In this document: positions 11,544 to 21,855 of the stretch, one piece after another
Numbering within the stretch: the first letter of the stretch is position 1
Layout: the number at the start of each line of letters is the position of its first letter
NCBI RefSeq assembly: GCF_902167145.1
Contig: NW_023367371.1
Location: 1-64,000, forward strand
Length of the DNA: 64,000 bases
Origin: Zea mays
Lineage: Eukaryota > Streptophyta > Magnoliopsida > Poales > Poaceae
Direction: 5' to 3'
Notes under the pieces: model-generated
Told to the model about the DNA's origin: nothing
What the model saw: the letters and a program-made list of their open reading frames with translations, nothing else
Databases searched by the model: none
Position numbers and translations under genes: made by a program

Positions 11544-14500
11544 TTAGCCTCTAATAATCTTGGATTTCTGGTGGAGACCATTTCTTGGTCAAAAATCCGT
11601 AGGTGTTAGCCTTCGATATTATTGAAAATGGTCGTTCATGGCTATTTTCGACAAAAATGGGGGTTGTGTGGCCATTGATCATCGACCAGAGGCTCGTACA
11701 CCTCACTACACATATGTTTCCTTGCCATAGATCACATTCTTGGATTTCTGGTGGTCGTTCATGGCTATTTTCGACAAAAATGGGGGTTGTGTGGCCATTG
11801 ATCATCGACCAGACGCTCATACACCTCACCCCACATATGTTTCCTTGTCGTAGATCACATTCTTGGATTTCTGGTGGAGACCATTTCTTGGTCAAAAATC
11901 CGTAGGTCTTAGCCTCTAATATTATTGAAAATGGTCGCTCATGGCTATTTTCATAAAAAAAATGGGGGTTGTGTGGCCATTTATCATCGACTAGAGGCTC
12001 ATAAATCTCACCCCACATATGTTTCCTTGCCATAGATCACATTCTTGGATTTCTGGTGGAGACCATTTCTTGGTCAAAAATCCGTAGGTGTTAGCCTTCG
12101 GTATTATTGTAAATGGTCATTCATGGCTATTTTCGGCAAAATGGACCATTTCTTGGTCAAAAATCCGTAGGTGTTAGCCTTCGGTATTATTGAAAATGGT
12201 CGTTCATGGCTATTTTTGACAAAAATGGGGGTTGTGTGGCCATTGATCATCGACTAGAGGCTCATAGACCTCACCCCACATATGTTTCCTTGCCATAGAT
12301 CAAATTCTTGGATTTCTGGTGGAGACCATTTCTTGGTCAAAAATCCGTAGGTCTTAGCCTCTAATATTATTGAAAATGGTCGTTCATGGCTATTTTCGAC
12401 AAAAATGGGGGTTGTGTGGCCATTGATCATCGACCAGAGGCTCATACACCTCACCCCACATATGTTTCCTTGCCATAGATCACATTCTTGGATTTCTGGT
12501 GGAGACCATTTCTTGGTCAAAAACTCGTACGTGTTAGCCTTCGGTATTATTGAAAATGGTCATTCATGGCTATTTTCGGCAAAATGGGGGTTGTGTGGCC
12601 ATTGATCATCGACCAGAGGCTCATACACCTCACCCCACATATGTTTCCTTGCCATAGATCACATTCTTGGATTTCTGGTGGAGACCATTTCTTGGTCAAA
12701 AATCCGTAGGTGTTAGCCTTCGGTATTATTGTAAATGGTCATTCATGGCTATTTTCGGCAAAATGGGGGTTCTGTGGCCATTGATCATCGACCAGAGGCT
12801 CGTACACCTCACCCCACATATGTTTCCTTGCCATAGATCACATTCTTGGATTTCTGGTGGAGACCATTTCTTGGTCAAAAATCCGTACGTGTTAGCCTTT
12901 GGTATTTTTGAAAATGGTCGTTCATGGCTATTTTCGGCAAAATGGGGGTTGTGTGGCCATTGATCATCGACCAAAGGCTCATACAACTCACCCCACATAT
13001 GTTTCCTTGCCATAGATCACATTCTAGGATTTCTGGTGGAGACCATTTCTTGGTCTAAAATCCGTAGGTGTTAGCCTCTAGTATTATTGAAAATGGTCGC
13101 TCATGGCTATTTTCAAGGTCGCTCATGGCTATTTTCATAAAAAATGGGGGTTGTGTGGCCATTGATCGTCGACCAGAGGCTCATACACCTCACCCCACAT
13201 ATGTTTCCTTGCTATAGATCACATTCTTGGATTTCTGGTGGAGACCATTTCTTGGTCAAAAATCCGTAGGTGTTAGCCTTCGATATTATTGAAAATGGTC
13301 GTTCATGCCTATTTTCGACAAAAATGGGGGTTGTGTGGCCATTGATCATCGACCAGAGGCTCATACACCTCACCCCACATATGTTTCCTTGTCGTAGATC
13401 ACATTCTTGGATTTCTGGTGGAGACCATTTCTTGGTCAAAAATCCGTAGGTGTTAGCCTTTGGTATTTTTGAAAATGGTCGTTCATGGCTATTTTCAAAA
13501 AAATGGGGGTTGTGTGGCCATTGATCATCGACCAGAGGCTCATACACCTCACCCCACATATGTTTCCTTGCCATAGATCACATTCTTGGATTTCTGGTGG
13601 AGACCATTTCTTGGTCAAAAATCCGTAGGTGTTAGCCTTCGGTATTATTGTAAATGGTCATTCATGGCTATTTTCGACAAAAATGGGGGTTGTGTGGCCA
13701 TTAATCATCGACCAGAGGCTCATAAAAAATGGGGGTTGTGTGGCCATTTATCATCGACTAGAGGCTCATAAACCTTACCCCACATATGTTTCCTTGCCAT
13801 AGATCACATTCTTGGATTTCTGGTGGAGACCATTTCTTGGACAAAAATCCATAGGTCTTAGCCTCTAGTATTATTGAAAATGGTCGTTGTTAGCCTTCGG
13901 TATTATTGAAAATGGTCATTCATGGCTATTTTCGACAAAAATGGGGGTTGTGTGGCCATTGATCATCGACTAGAGGCTCATACACCTCACTACACATATG
14001 TTTCCTTGCCATAGATCACATTCTTGGATTTCTGGTGGAGACCATTTCTTGGTCTAAAATCCGTAGGTGTTAGCCTCTAGTATTATTGAAAATGGTCGCT
14101 CATGGCTATTTTCAAGGTCGCTCATGGCTATTTTCATAAAAAATGGGGGTTGTGTGGCCAATTATCATCGACTAGAGGCTCATAAACCTCACCCCACATA
14201 TGTTTCCTTGCCATAGATTACATTCTTGGATTTCTGGTGGAAACCATTTCTTGGTTAAAAACTCGTACGTGTTAGCCTTCGGTATTATTGAAAATGGTCG
14301 TTCATGGCTATTTTCAAGGTCGCTCATGGCTATTTTCAAGGTCGCTCATGGCTATTTTTATAAAAAATGGGGGTTGTGTGGCCATTTATCATCGACTAGA
14401 GGCTCATACACCTCACCCCACATATGTTTCCTTGCCATAGATCACATTCTTGGATTTCTAGTGGAGACCATTTCTTGGTCAAAAATCCGTAGGTCTTAGC

Positions 14501-15700
14501 CTCTAGTATTACTGAAAATGGTCGCTCATGGCTATTTTCGGCAAAAATGGGGGTTGTGTGGCCATTGATCATCGACCAGACGCTCATACACCTCACCCCA
14601 CATATGTTTCCTTGTCGTAGATCACATTCTAGGATTTCTGGTGGAGACCATTTCTTGGTCTAAAATCCGTAGGTGTTAGCCTCTAGTATTATTGAAAATG
14701 GTCGCTCATGGCTATTTTCAAGGTCGCTCATGGCTATTTTCATAAAAAATGGGGGTTGTGTGGCCTTTGATCGTCGACCAGAGGCTCATACACCTCACCC
14801 CACATATGTTTCCTTGTCGTAGATCACATTCTTGGATTTCTGGTGGAGACATTTCTTGGTCAAAAATCCGTAGGTGTTAGCCTTCGATATTATTGAAAAT
14901 GGTCGTTCATGGCTATTTTCGACAAAAATGGGGGTTGTGTGGCCATTGATCATCGACCAGAGGCTCATACACCTCACCCCACATATGTTTCCTTGTCGTA
15001 GATCACATTCTTGGATTTCTGGTGGAGACCATTTCTTGGTCAAAAATCCGTAGGTGTTAGCCTTTGGTATTTTTGAAAATGGTCGTTCATGGCTATTTTC
15101 AAAAAAATGGGGGTTGTGTGGCCATTGATCATCGACCAGAGGCTCATACACCTCACCCCACATATGTTTCCTTGCCATAGATCACATTCTTGGATTTCTG
15201 GTGGAGACCATTTCTTGGTCAAAAATCCGTAGGTGTTAGCCTTCGGTATTATTGAAAATGGTCGTTCATGGCTATTTTCGACAAAAATGGGGGTTGTGTG
15301 GCCATTGATCATCGACCAGAGTCTCATACACCTCATCCCACATATGTTTCCTTGCTATAGATCACATTCTTGGATTTCTGGTGGAGACCATTTCTTGGTC
15401 AAAAATCCGTAGGTCTTAGCCTCTAATATTATTGAAAATGGTCGCTCATGGCTATTTTCAAGGTCGCTCATGGCTATTTTCATAAAAAATGGGGGTTGTG
15501 TGGCCATTTATCATCGACTAGAGGCTCATAAACCTCACCCCACATATGTTTCCTTGTCGTAGATCACATTCTTGGATTTCTGGTGGAGACCATTTCTTGG
15601 TCAAAAATCCGTAGGTCTTAGCCTCTAGTATTATTGAAAATGGTCGCTCATGGCTATTTTCATAAAAAATGGGGGTTGTGTGGCCATTGATCATCGATCA
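11544..15700 (+). repeat. knob180 satellite array, plus orientation
   Basis: Rearranged plus-orientation array. Many monomers are truncated or joined at short repeats, for example 11555, 11754, 12144, 13720 and 13887. It includes 202-bp units near 13100, 14100, 14710 and 15450, and a unit with three copies of the 22-bp module at 14296-14361. No gene is present. Confidence 0.93.
14296..14361 (+). repeat. Triplicated 22-bp module inside a knob monomer
   Basis: Three consecutive copies of a 22-bp module of the form 'ggtcgYtcatggctattt' plus four bases. The common 202-bp variant has two copies and the standard monomer has one. This unit therefore extends the same series by one more step, to about 224 bp. 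Confidence 0.85.
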
Positions 15701-15797
15701 AGCCATGAACGACCATTTTCAATAATACCGAAGGCTAACACGTACGAGTTTTTAACCAAGAAATGGTCTCCACCAGAAATCCAAGAATGTAATCTAT
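15701..15797 (-). repeat. 97-bp inverted knob180 cassette, copy 1
   Basis: A half monomer in minus orientation bounded by plus-orientation DNA. The left joint is 'atcgatca|agccatga' and the right joint is 'aatgtaatctat|tgaaaatgg'. The same cassette with the same joints recurs 1263 bp downstream at 16964-17060. Confidence 0.88.
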
Positions 15798-16963
15798 TGA
15801 AAATGGTCGTTCATGGCTATTTTCGGCAAAATGGGGGTTGTGCGGCCATTGATCGTCGACTAGAGGCTCATACACCTCACCCCACATATGTTGCCTTGCC
15901 ATAGATCACATTCTTGGATTTCTGGTGGAGACCATTTCTTGGTCAAAAATCCGTAGGTGTTAGCCTTCGGTATTATTGAAAATGGTCGTTCATGGCTATT
16001 TTCGACAAAAATTAGGGTTGTGTGGCCATTGATCGTCGACCAGAGGCTCATACACCTCACCCCACATATGTTTCCTTGCCATAGATCACATTCTTGGATT
16101 TCTGGTGGAGACCATTTCTTGGTCAAAAATCCGTAGGTGTTAGCCTTCGGTATTATTGAAAATGGTCGTTCATGGCTATTTTCGACAAAAATTAGGGTTG
16201 TGTGGCCATTGATCGTCGACTAGAGGCTCATACACCTCACCCCACATATGTTTCCTTGCCATAGATCACATTCTTGGATTTCTGGTGGAGACCATTTCTT
16301 GGTCAAAAATCCGTAGGTGTTAGCCTTCGGTATTATTGAAAATGGTCGTTCATGGCTATTTTCGACAAAAATGGGGGTTGTGTGGCCATTGATCATCGAC
16401 CAGAGGCTCATACACCTCACCCCACATATGTTTCCTTGCCATAGATCACATTCTTGGATTTCTGGTGGAGACCATTTCTTGGTCAAAAATTCGTTGGTCT
16501 TAGCCTTCGGTATTATTGAAAATGGTCATTCATGGCTATTTTCGGCAAAATGGGGGTTGTGTGGCCATTGATCATCGACCATACGCTCATACACCTCACC
16601 CCACATATGTTTCCTTGCCATAGATCACATTCTTGGATTTCTGGTGGAGATCATTTCTTGGTCAAAAATCCGTAGGTGTTAGCCTCTAGTATTATTGAAA
16701 ATGGTCGCTCATGGCTATTTTCAAGGTCGCTCATGGCTATTTTCATAAAAAATGGGGGTTGTGTGGCCATTTATCATCGACTAGAGGCTCATAAACCTCA
16801 CCCCACATATGTTTCCTTGTCGTAGATCACATTCTTGGATTTCTGGTGGAGACCATTTCTTGGTCAAAAATCCGTAGGTCTTAGCCTCTAGTATTATTGA
16901 AAATGGTCGCTCATGGCTATTTTCATAAAAAATGGGGGTTGTGTGGCCATTGATCATCGACCA
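15798..16963 (+). repeat. knob180 satellite, plus orientation
   Basis: About six and a half head-to-tail monomers. Two consecutive ones (about 15961-16200) carry the 'aaaattaggg' subtype, and there is a 202-bp unit near 16700-16750. No gene is present. Confidence 0.93.
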
Positions 16964-17060
16964 AGCCATGAACGACCATTTTCAATAATACCGAAGGCTA
17001 ACACGTACGAGTTTTTAACCAAGAAATGGTCTCCACCAGAAATCCAAGAATGTAATCTAT
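16964..17060 (-). repeat. 97-bp inverted knob180 cassette, copy 2
   Basis: The same inverted half monomer and the same two breakpoints as at 15701-15797, offset by 1263 bp (about seven monomers). The inversion happened once and the surrounding block was then duplicated in tandem. Confidence 0.88.
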
Positions 17061-18346
17061 TGAAAATGGTCGTTCATGGCTATTTTCGACAAAAATGTGG
17101 GTTGTGTGGCCATTGATCATCGACCAAAGGCTCATACACCTCACCCCACATATGTTTCCTTGCCATAGACCACATTCTTGGATTTCTGGTGGAGACCATT
17201 TCTTGGTCAAAAATCCGTACGTGTTAGCCTTTGGTATTTTTGAAAATGGTCATTCATGGCTATTTTCGACAAAAATGGGGGTTGTGTGGCCATTGATCAT
17301 CGACTAGAGGCTCATAAACCTCACCCCACATATGTTTCCTTGCCATAGATCACATTCTTGGATTTCTGGTGGAGACCATTTCTTGGTCAAAAATCCGTAG
17401 GTGTTAGCCTTCGGTATTATTGAAAATGGTCGTTCATGGCTATTTTCGACAAAAATGGGGGTTGTGTGGCCATTGATCGTCGACTAGAGGCTCATAAATC
17501 TCACCCCACATATGTTTCCTTGCCATAGATCACATTCTTGGATTTTTGGTGGAGACCATTTCTTGGTCAAAAACTCGTACGTGTTAGCCTTCGGTATTAT
17601 TGAAAATGGTCGTTCATGGCTATTTTCGGCAAAATGGAGGTTGTGTGGCCATTGATTGTCGACCAGAGGCTCATACACCTCACCCCACATATGTTTCCTT
17701 GCCATAGATCACATTCTTGGATTTCTGGTGGAGACCATTTCTTGGTCAAAAATCCGAATGTGTTAGCCTCCGGTATTTTTGAAAATGGTCAGTCATGGCT
17801 ATTTTCGACAAAAATGGGGGTTGTGTGGCCATTGATCATCGACCAGACTCTCATACACCTCACCCCACATATGTTTCCTTGCCATAGATCACATTCTTGG
17901 ATTTATGGTGGAGACCATTTCTTGGTCAAAAATCCGTAGGTGTTAGCCTTCAGTGTCATTGAAAATGGTCGTTCATGGCTATTTTCGACAAAAATTAGGG
18001 TTGTGTGGCCATTGATCGTCGACCAGAGGCTCATACACCTCACCCCACATATGTTTCCTTGCCATAGATCACACCATAGATTACATTCTTGGATTTCAGG
18101 TGGAAACCATTTCTTGGTTAAAAACTCGTACGTGTTAGCCTTCGGTATTATTGAAAATGGTCATTCATGGCTATTTTCGACAAAAATGGGGGTTGTGTGG
18201 CCATTGATCATCGACTAGAGGCTCATACACCTCACCCCACATATCTTTCCTTGCCATAGATCACATTCTTGGATTTCTGGTGGAGACCATTTCTTGGTCA
18301 AAAATCCGTAGGTGTTAGCCTTCGGTATTATTGTAAATGGTCATTC
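17061..18346 (+). repeat. knob180 satellite, plus orientation
   Basis: About seven monomers. It includes a 'cagtgtcattg'/'aaaattaggg' subtype unit near 17950-18000 and a unit with a 12-bp tandem insertion ('agatcacaccatagatta') at about 18068. It ends at the switch point duplicated from 10975. Confidence 0.93.
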
Positions 18347-18780
18347 TATGGCAAGGAAACATATGTGGGGTGAGGTGTATGAGCGTTTGGTCGATGATCA
18401 ATGGCCACACAACCCCCATTTTTGCCGAAAATAGCCATGAGCGACCATTTTCAATAATACTAGAGGCTAAGACCTACGGATTTTTGACCAAGAAATGGTC
18501 TCCACCAGAAATCCAAGAATGTGATCTATGGCAAGGAAACATATGTGGGGTGAGGTGTATGAGCCTCTGGTCGATGATCAATGGCCACACAACCCCCATT
18601 TTTGTCGAAAATAGCCATGAATGACCATTTACAATAATACCGAAGGCTAACACCTACGGATTTTTGACCAAGAAATGGTCTCCACCAGAAATCCAAGAAT
18701 GTGATCTATGGCAAGGTAACATATGTGGGGTGAGGTGTATGAGCGTCTGGTCGATGATCAATGGCCACACAACCCCCATT
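18347..18780 (-). repeat. knob180 satellite, minus-orientation island
   Basis: About 2.4 inverted monomers with the same left junction and first monomers as 10976 onward. It ends where 'aacccccatt' joins 'tcttggttaaa' at about 18780. Confidence 0.9.
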
Positions 18781-20496
18781 TCTTGGTTAAAAATCCGTAG
18801 GTGTTAGCCTTCGGTATTATTGAAAATGGTCGTTCATGGCTATTTTCGACAAAAAAGGGGGTTGTGTGGCCATTGATCATCGACCAGAGGCTCATACACC
18901 TCACCCCACATATGTTTCCTTGCCATAGATCACATTCTTGGATTTCTGGTGGAGACCATTTCTTGGTCAAAAATCCGTAGGTCTTAGCCTTCGGTATTAT
19001 TGAAAATGGTCATTCATGGCTATTTTCGGCAAAATGGGGGTTGTGTGGCCATTGATCATCGACCATAGGCTCATACACCTCACCCCACTTATGTTTCCTT
19101 ACCATAGATCACATTCTTGGATTTCTGGTGGAGACCATTTCTTGGTCAAAAATCCGTAGGTGTTAGCCTTCGGTATTATTGTAAATGGTCATTCATGGCT
19201 ATTTTCGACAAAAATGGGGGTTGTGTGGCCATTGATCATCGACCAGAGGCTCATAAAAAATGGGGGTTGTGTGGCCATTTATCATCGACTAGAGGCTCAT
19301 AAACCTCACCCCACATATGTTTCCTTGCCATAGATCACATTCTTGGATTTCTGGTGGAGACCATTTCTTGGTCAAAAATCCGTAGGTCTTAGCCTCTAGT
19401 ATTATTGAAAATGGTCGCTGTTAGCCTTCGGTATTATTGAAAATGGTCATTCATGGCTATTTTCGACAACAATGGGGGTTGTGTGGCCATTGATCATCGA
19501 CTAGAGGCTCATACACCTCACTACACATATGTTTCCTTGCCATAGATCACATTCTTGGATTTCTGGTGGAGACCATTTTTTGGTCTAAAATCCGTAGGTG
19601 TTAGCCTCTAGTATTATTGAAAATGGTCGCTCATGGCTATTTTCAAGGTCGCTCATGGCTATTTTCATAAAAAATGGGGGTTGTGTGGCCATTTATCATC
19701 GACCAGAGGCTCATACACCTCACCCCACATATGTTTCCTTGCCATAGATCACATTCTTGGATTTCTGGTGGAGACCATTTCTTGGTCAAAAATCCGTAGG
19801 TGTTAGCCTTCGATATTATTGAAAACGGTCATTCATGGCTATTTTTTCGGCAAAATGGGAGTTGTGTGGCCATTGATCATCGACTAGAGGCTCATACACC
19901 TCACCCCACATATGTTTCCTTATCGTAGATCACATTCTTGGATTTATGGTGGAGACCATTTCTTGGTCTAAAATCCGTAGGTGTTAGCCTCTAGTATTAT
20001 TGAAAATGGTCGCTCATGGCTATTTTCGACAAAAATGGGGGTTGTGTTGCCATTGATCATCGACCAGAGGCTCTTACACTTCACCCCACATGTTTTCTTG
20101 CCATAGATCATAATCTTGGATTTCTCGTGGAGACCATTTCTTGGTTAAAAACTCGTACGTGTTAGCCTTCGGTATTATTGTAAATGGTCATTCATGGCTA
20201 TTTTCGGCAAAATGGGGGTTGTGTGGCCATTGATCATCGACCAGAGGCTCATACACCTCACCCCACATATGTTTCCTTGCCATAGATCACATTCTTGGAT
20301 TTCTGGTGGAGACCATTTCTTGCTCAAAAATCCGTAGGTGTTAGCCTTCGGTATTATTGAAAATGGTCATTCATGGCTATTTTCGACAAAAATGGGGGTC
20401 GTGTGGCCATTGATCATCGACCAGACGCTCATACACCTCACCCCACATATGTTTCCTTGCCATAGATCACATTCTTGGATTTCTGGTGGAGACCAT
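18781..20496 (+). repeat. knob180 satellite, plus orientation, up to the retrotransposon
   Basis: About nine plus-orientation monomers, several rearranged: the 19251 and 19418 junctions copy those at 13720 and 13887. One diverged unit near 20040-20140 has 'cacatgttttcttgcc' in place of 'cacatatgtttccttgcc'. The last monomer is interrupted at 20496 by the retrotransposon and resumes at 29910. Confidence 0.93.
20492..20496 (+). repeat. Target site duplication, left copy (accat)
   Basis: The five bases 'accat' directly precede the first TG of the element. The same five bases follow its last CA at 29910-29914. Removing the element and one copy restores the ordinary monomer text 'gtggagaccatttcttgg'. 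Confidence 0.96.
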
Positions 20497-21807
20497 TGAA
20501 AGGGAATTAGGCTTACACCTAGTTCCTATATAATTTTGGTGGTTGAATTGCCCAACACAAATCTTTGGACTAACTAGTTTGTTCTAGTTTATAAGTTATA
20601 CAGGTGCAAAAGGTTCACACTTAGCCAATAAAAAGACCAAGTGTTGGGTTCAACAAAAGAGCAAAGGAGCAACCGAAGGCTCCTCTGGTCTGGCGCACCG
20701 GACTGTCCGGTGCACCACCAGACAGTGTCCGGTGCACCAGAGGACTTCAACGCGAACTCGTCGCCTTCGGGAATTCTCTAGAGCCGGTGCACTATAATTC
20801 ACCGGACTATCCGGTGTACACCGGACAGTGTCCGGTGCTCCAACGGGACGCAGCTCAGGAACTCGCCAGCCTCGGGAAATCAGAGCGGCTGCTCCGCTAT
20901 AATTCACCGGACATGTCTGGTGTGCACCGGACTGTCCGGTGCATCCACGGAGCAAAGGCTACTTCGGCGCCAACGGCTACCTGCGATGCATTTAATGCGC
21001 GCGCAGCGCGCGCAGAAGTCAGAGTCGCCCATGCCGGCGCACCGGACAGTGAACAGTGCATGTCCGGTGCGCCACCGGACATCGAGGCGGGCCTAGAAGT
21101 CAGAACTCAAACGGTCAGATTCCAACGGCACTGGTGACGTGGCAGGGGCACCGGACATGTCCGGTGTGCACCGGACTGTCCGGTGCGCCATCGAACAGAC
21201 AGCCTCCACCAACGGTTATTTTGGTGGTTGGGGCTATAAATACCCCAACCACCCAACCATTCATTGCATCCAAGTTTTCCACTTCCCAACTACTTACAAG
21301 AGCTCTAGCATTCAATTCTAGACACACCAAAGAGATCAAATCCTCTCCAAATTCCACACAACGCCCTAGTGACTAGAGAGAGAGATTTGCTTGTGTTCTT
21401 TCGAGCTCTTGCGCTTGGATTGCTTTCTTCTTTCTTGATTCCTTCATTGCGATCAAACTCACTTGTAATTGAGGCAAGAGACACCAAACTTGTGGTGGTC
21501 CTTGTGGGAACTTTGTGTTCCAAGTGATTGAGAAGAGAAAGCTCACTCGATCCGTGGGATCGTTTGAGAGAGGGAAGGGTTGAAAGAGACCCGACCTTTG
21601 TGGCCTCCTCAACGGGGAGTAGGTTTGAGAGTACCGAACCTCGGTAAAACAAATCCGCGTGTCACACTCTTCATTTGCTTGCGATTTGTTTTCCACCCTC
21701 TCTCGCGGACTCGGTTTCATATTTCTAACGCTAACCCGGCTTGTAGTTGTGTTTATATTTGTAAATTTCAGTTTCGCCCTATTCACCCCCCCTCTAGGCG
21801 ACTATCA
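20497..21807 (+). repeat. 5' LTR of the copia retrotransposon
   Basis: A 1311-bp direct repeat of 28617-29909, starting 'tgaaagggaattagg' and ending 'gcgactatca'. By eye it differs from the 3' copy by about 20 substitutions, a 19-bp segment present only here (about 21166-21184) and one C in the terminal C run. Its U3 part holds several CACCGGACNGTCCGGTG palindromes, and a TATA motif lies at 21235. Apparent open frames inside it are chance. Confidence 0.95.
21235..21242 (+). promoter_or_regulatory. TATA box of the 5' LTR promoter
   Basis: TATAAATA in the context 'ggggctataaataccccaac', about two thirds into the LTR, downstream of the GC-rich palindromic U3 and upstream of the pyrimidine-rich leader. 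It is conserved in the 3' LTR at 29336-29343. Transcription is expected to start a few tens of bases downstream; the exact R boundary cannot be read from sequence. Confidence 0.75.
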
Positions 21808-21809
21808 AT

Positions 21810-21827
21810 TGGTATCAAAGCCAGGTT
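21810..21827 (+). other. Primer binding site (initiator methionine tRNA)
   Basis: TGGTATCAAAGCCAGGTT starts two bases after the 5' LTR. TGGTATC followed by A/G-AGC is the complement of the 3' end of plant initiator tRNA-Met, the usual primer for copia reverse transcription. The leader from here to the gag ATG at 21856 is short and noncoding. Confidence 0.9.
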
Positions 21828-21855
21828 CTTCATTAGAGCCTAACCGCTCGAAGTA

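Noticed and set aside
1..20496. CRISPR array or bacterial tandem repeats
   Set aside because: The repeat is contiguous with no unique spacers, the unit is about 180 bp, and the nested copia LTR element is plant-type.
21810..21827. tRNA gene at the primer binding site
   Set aside because: Only the 18-base complement of a tRNA 3' end is present; there is no cloverleaf.
20650..21843. Open frames of 60-137 codons within the 5' LTR (and the matching ones at 28761-29942)
   Set aside because: Present on both strands of the LTR, full of palindromic CACCGGAC repeats, and not preserved between the two LTR copies. LTRs are noncoding regulatory DNA.
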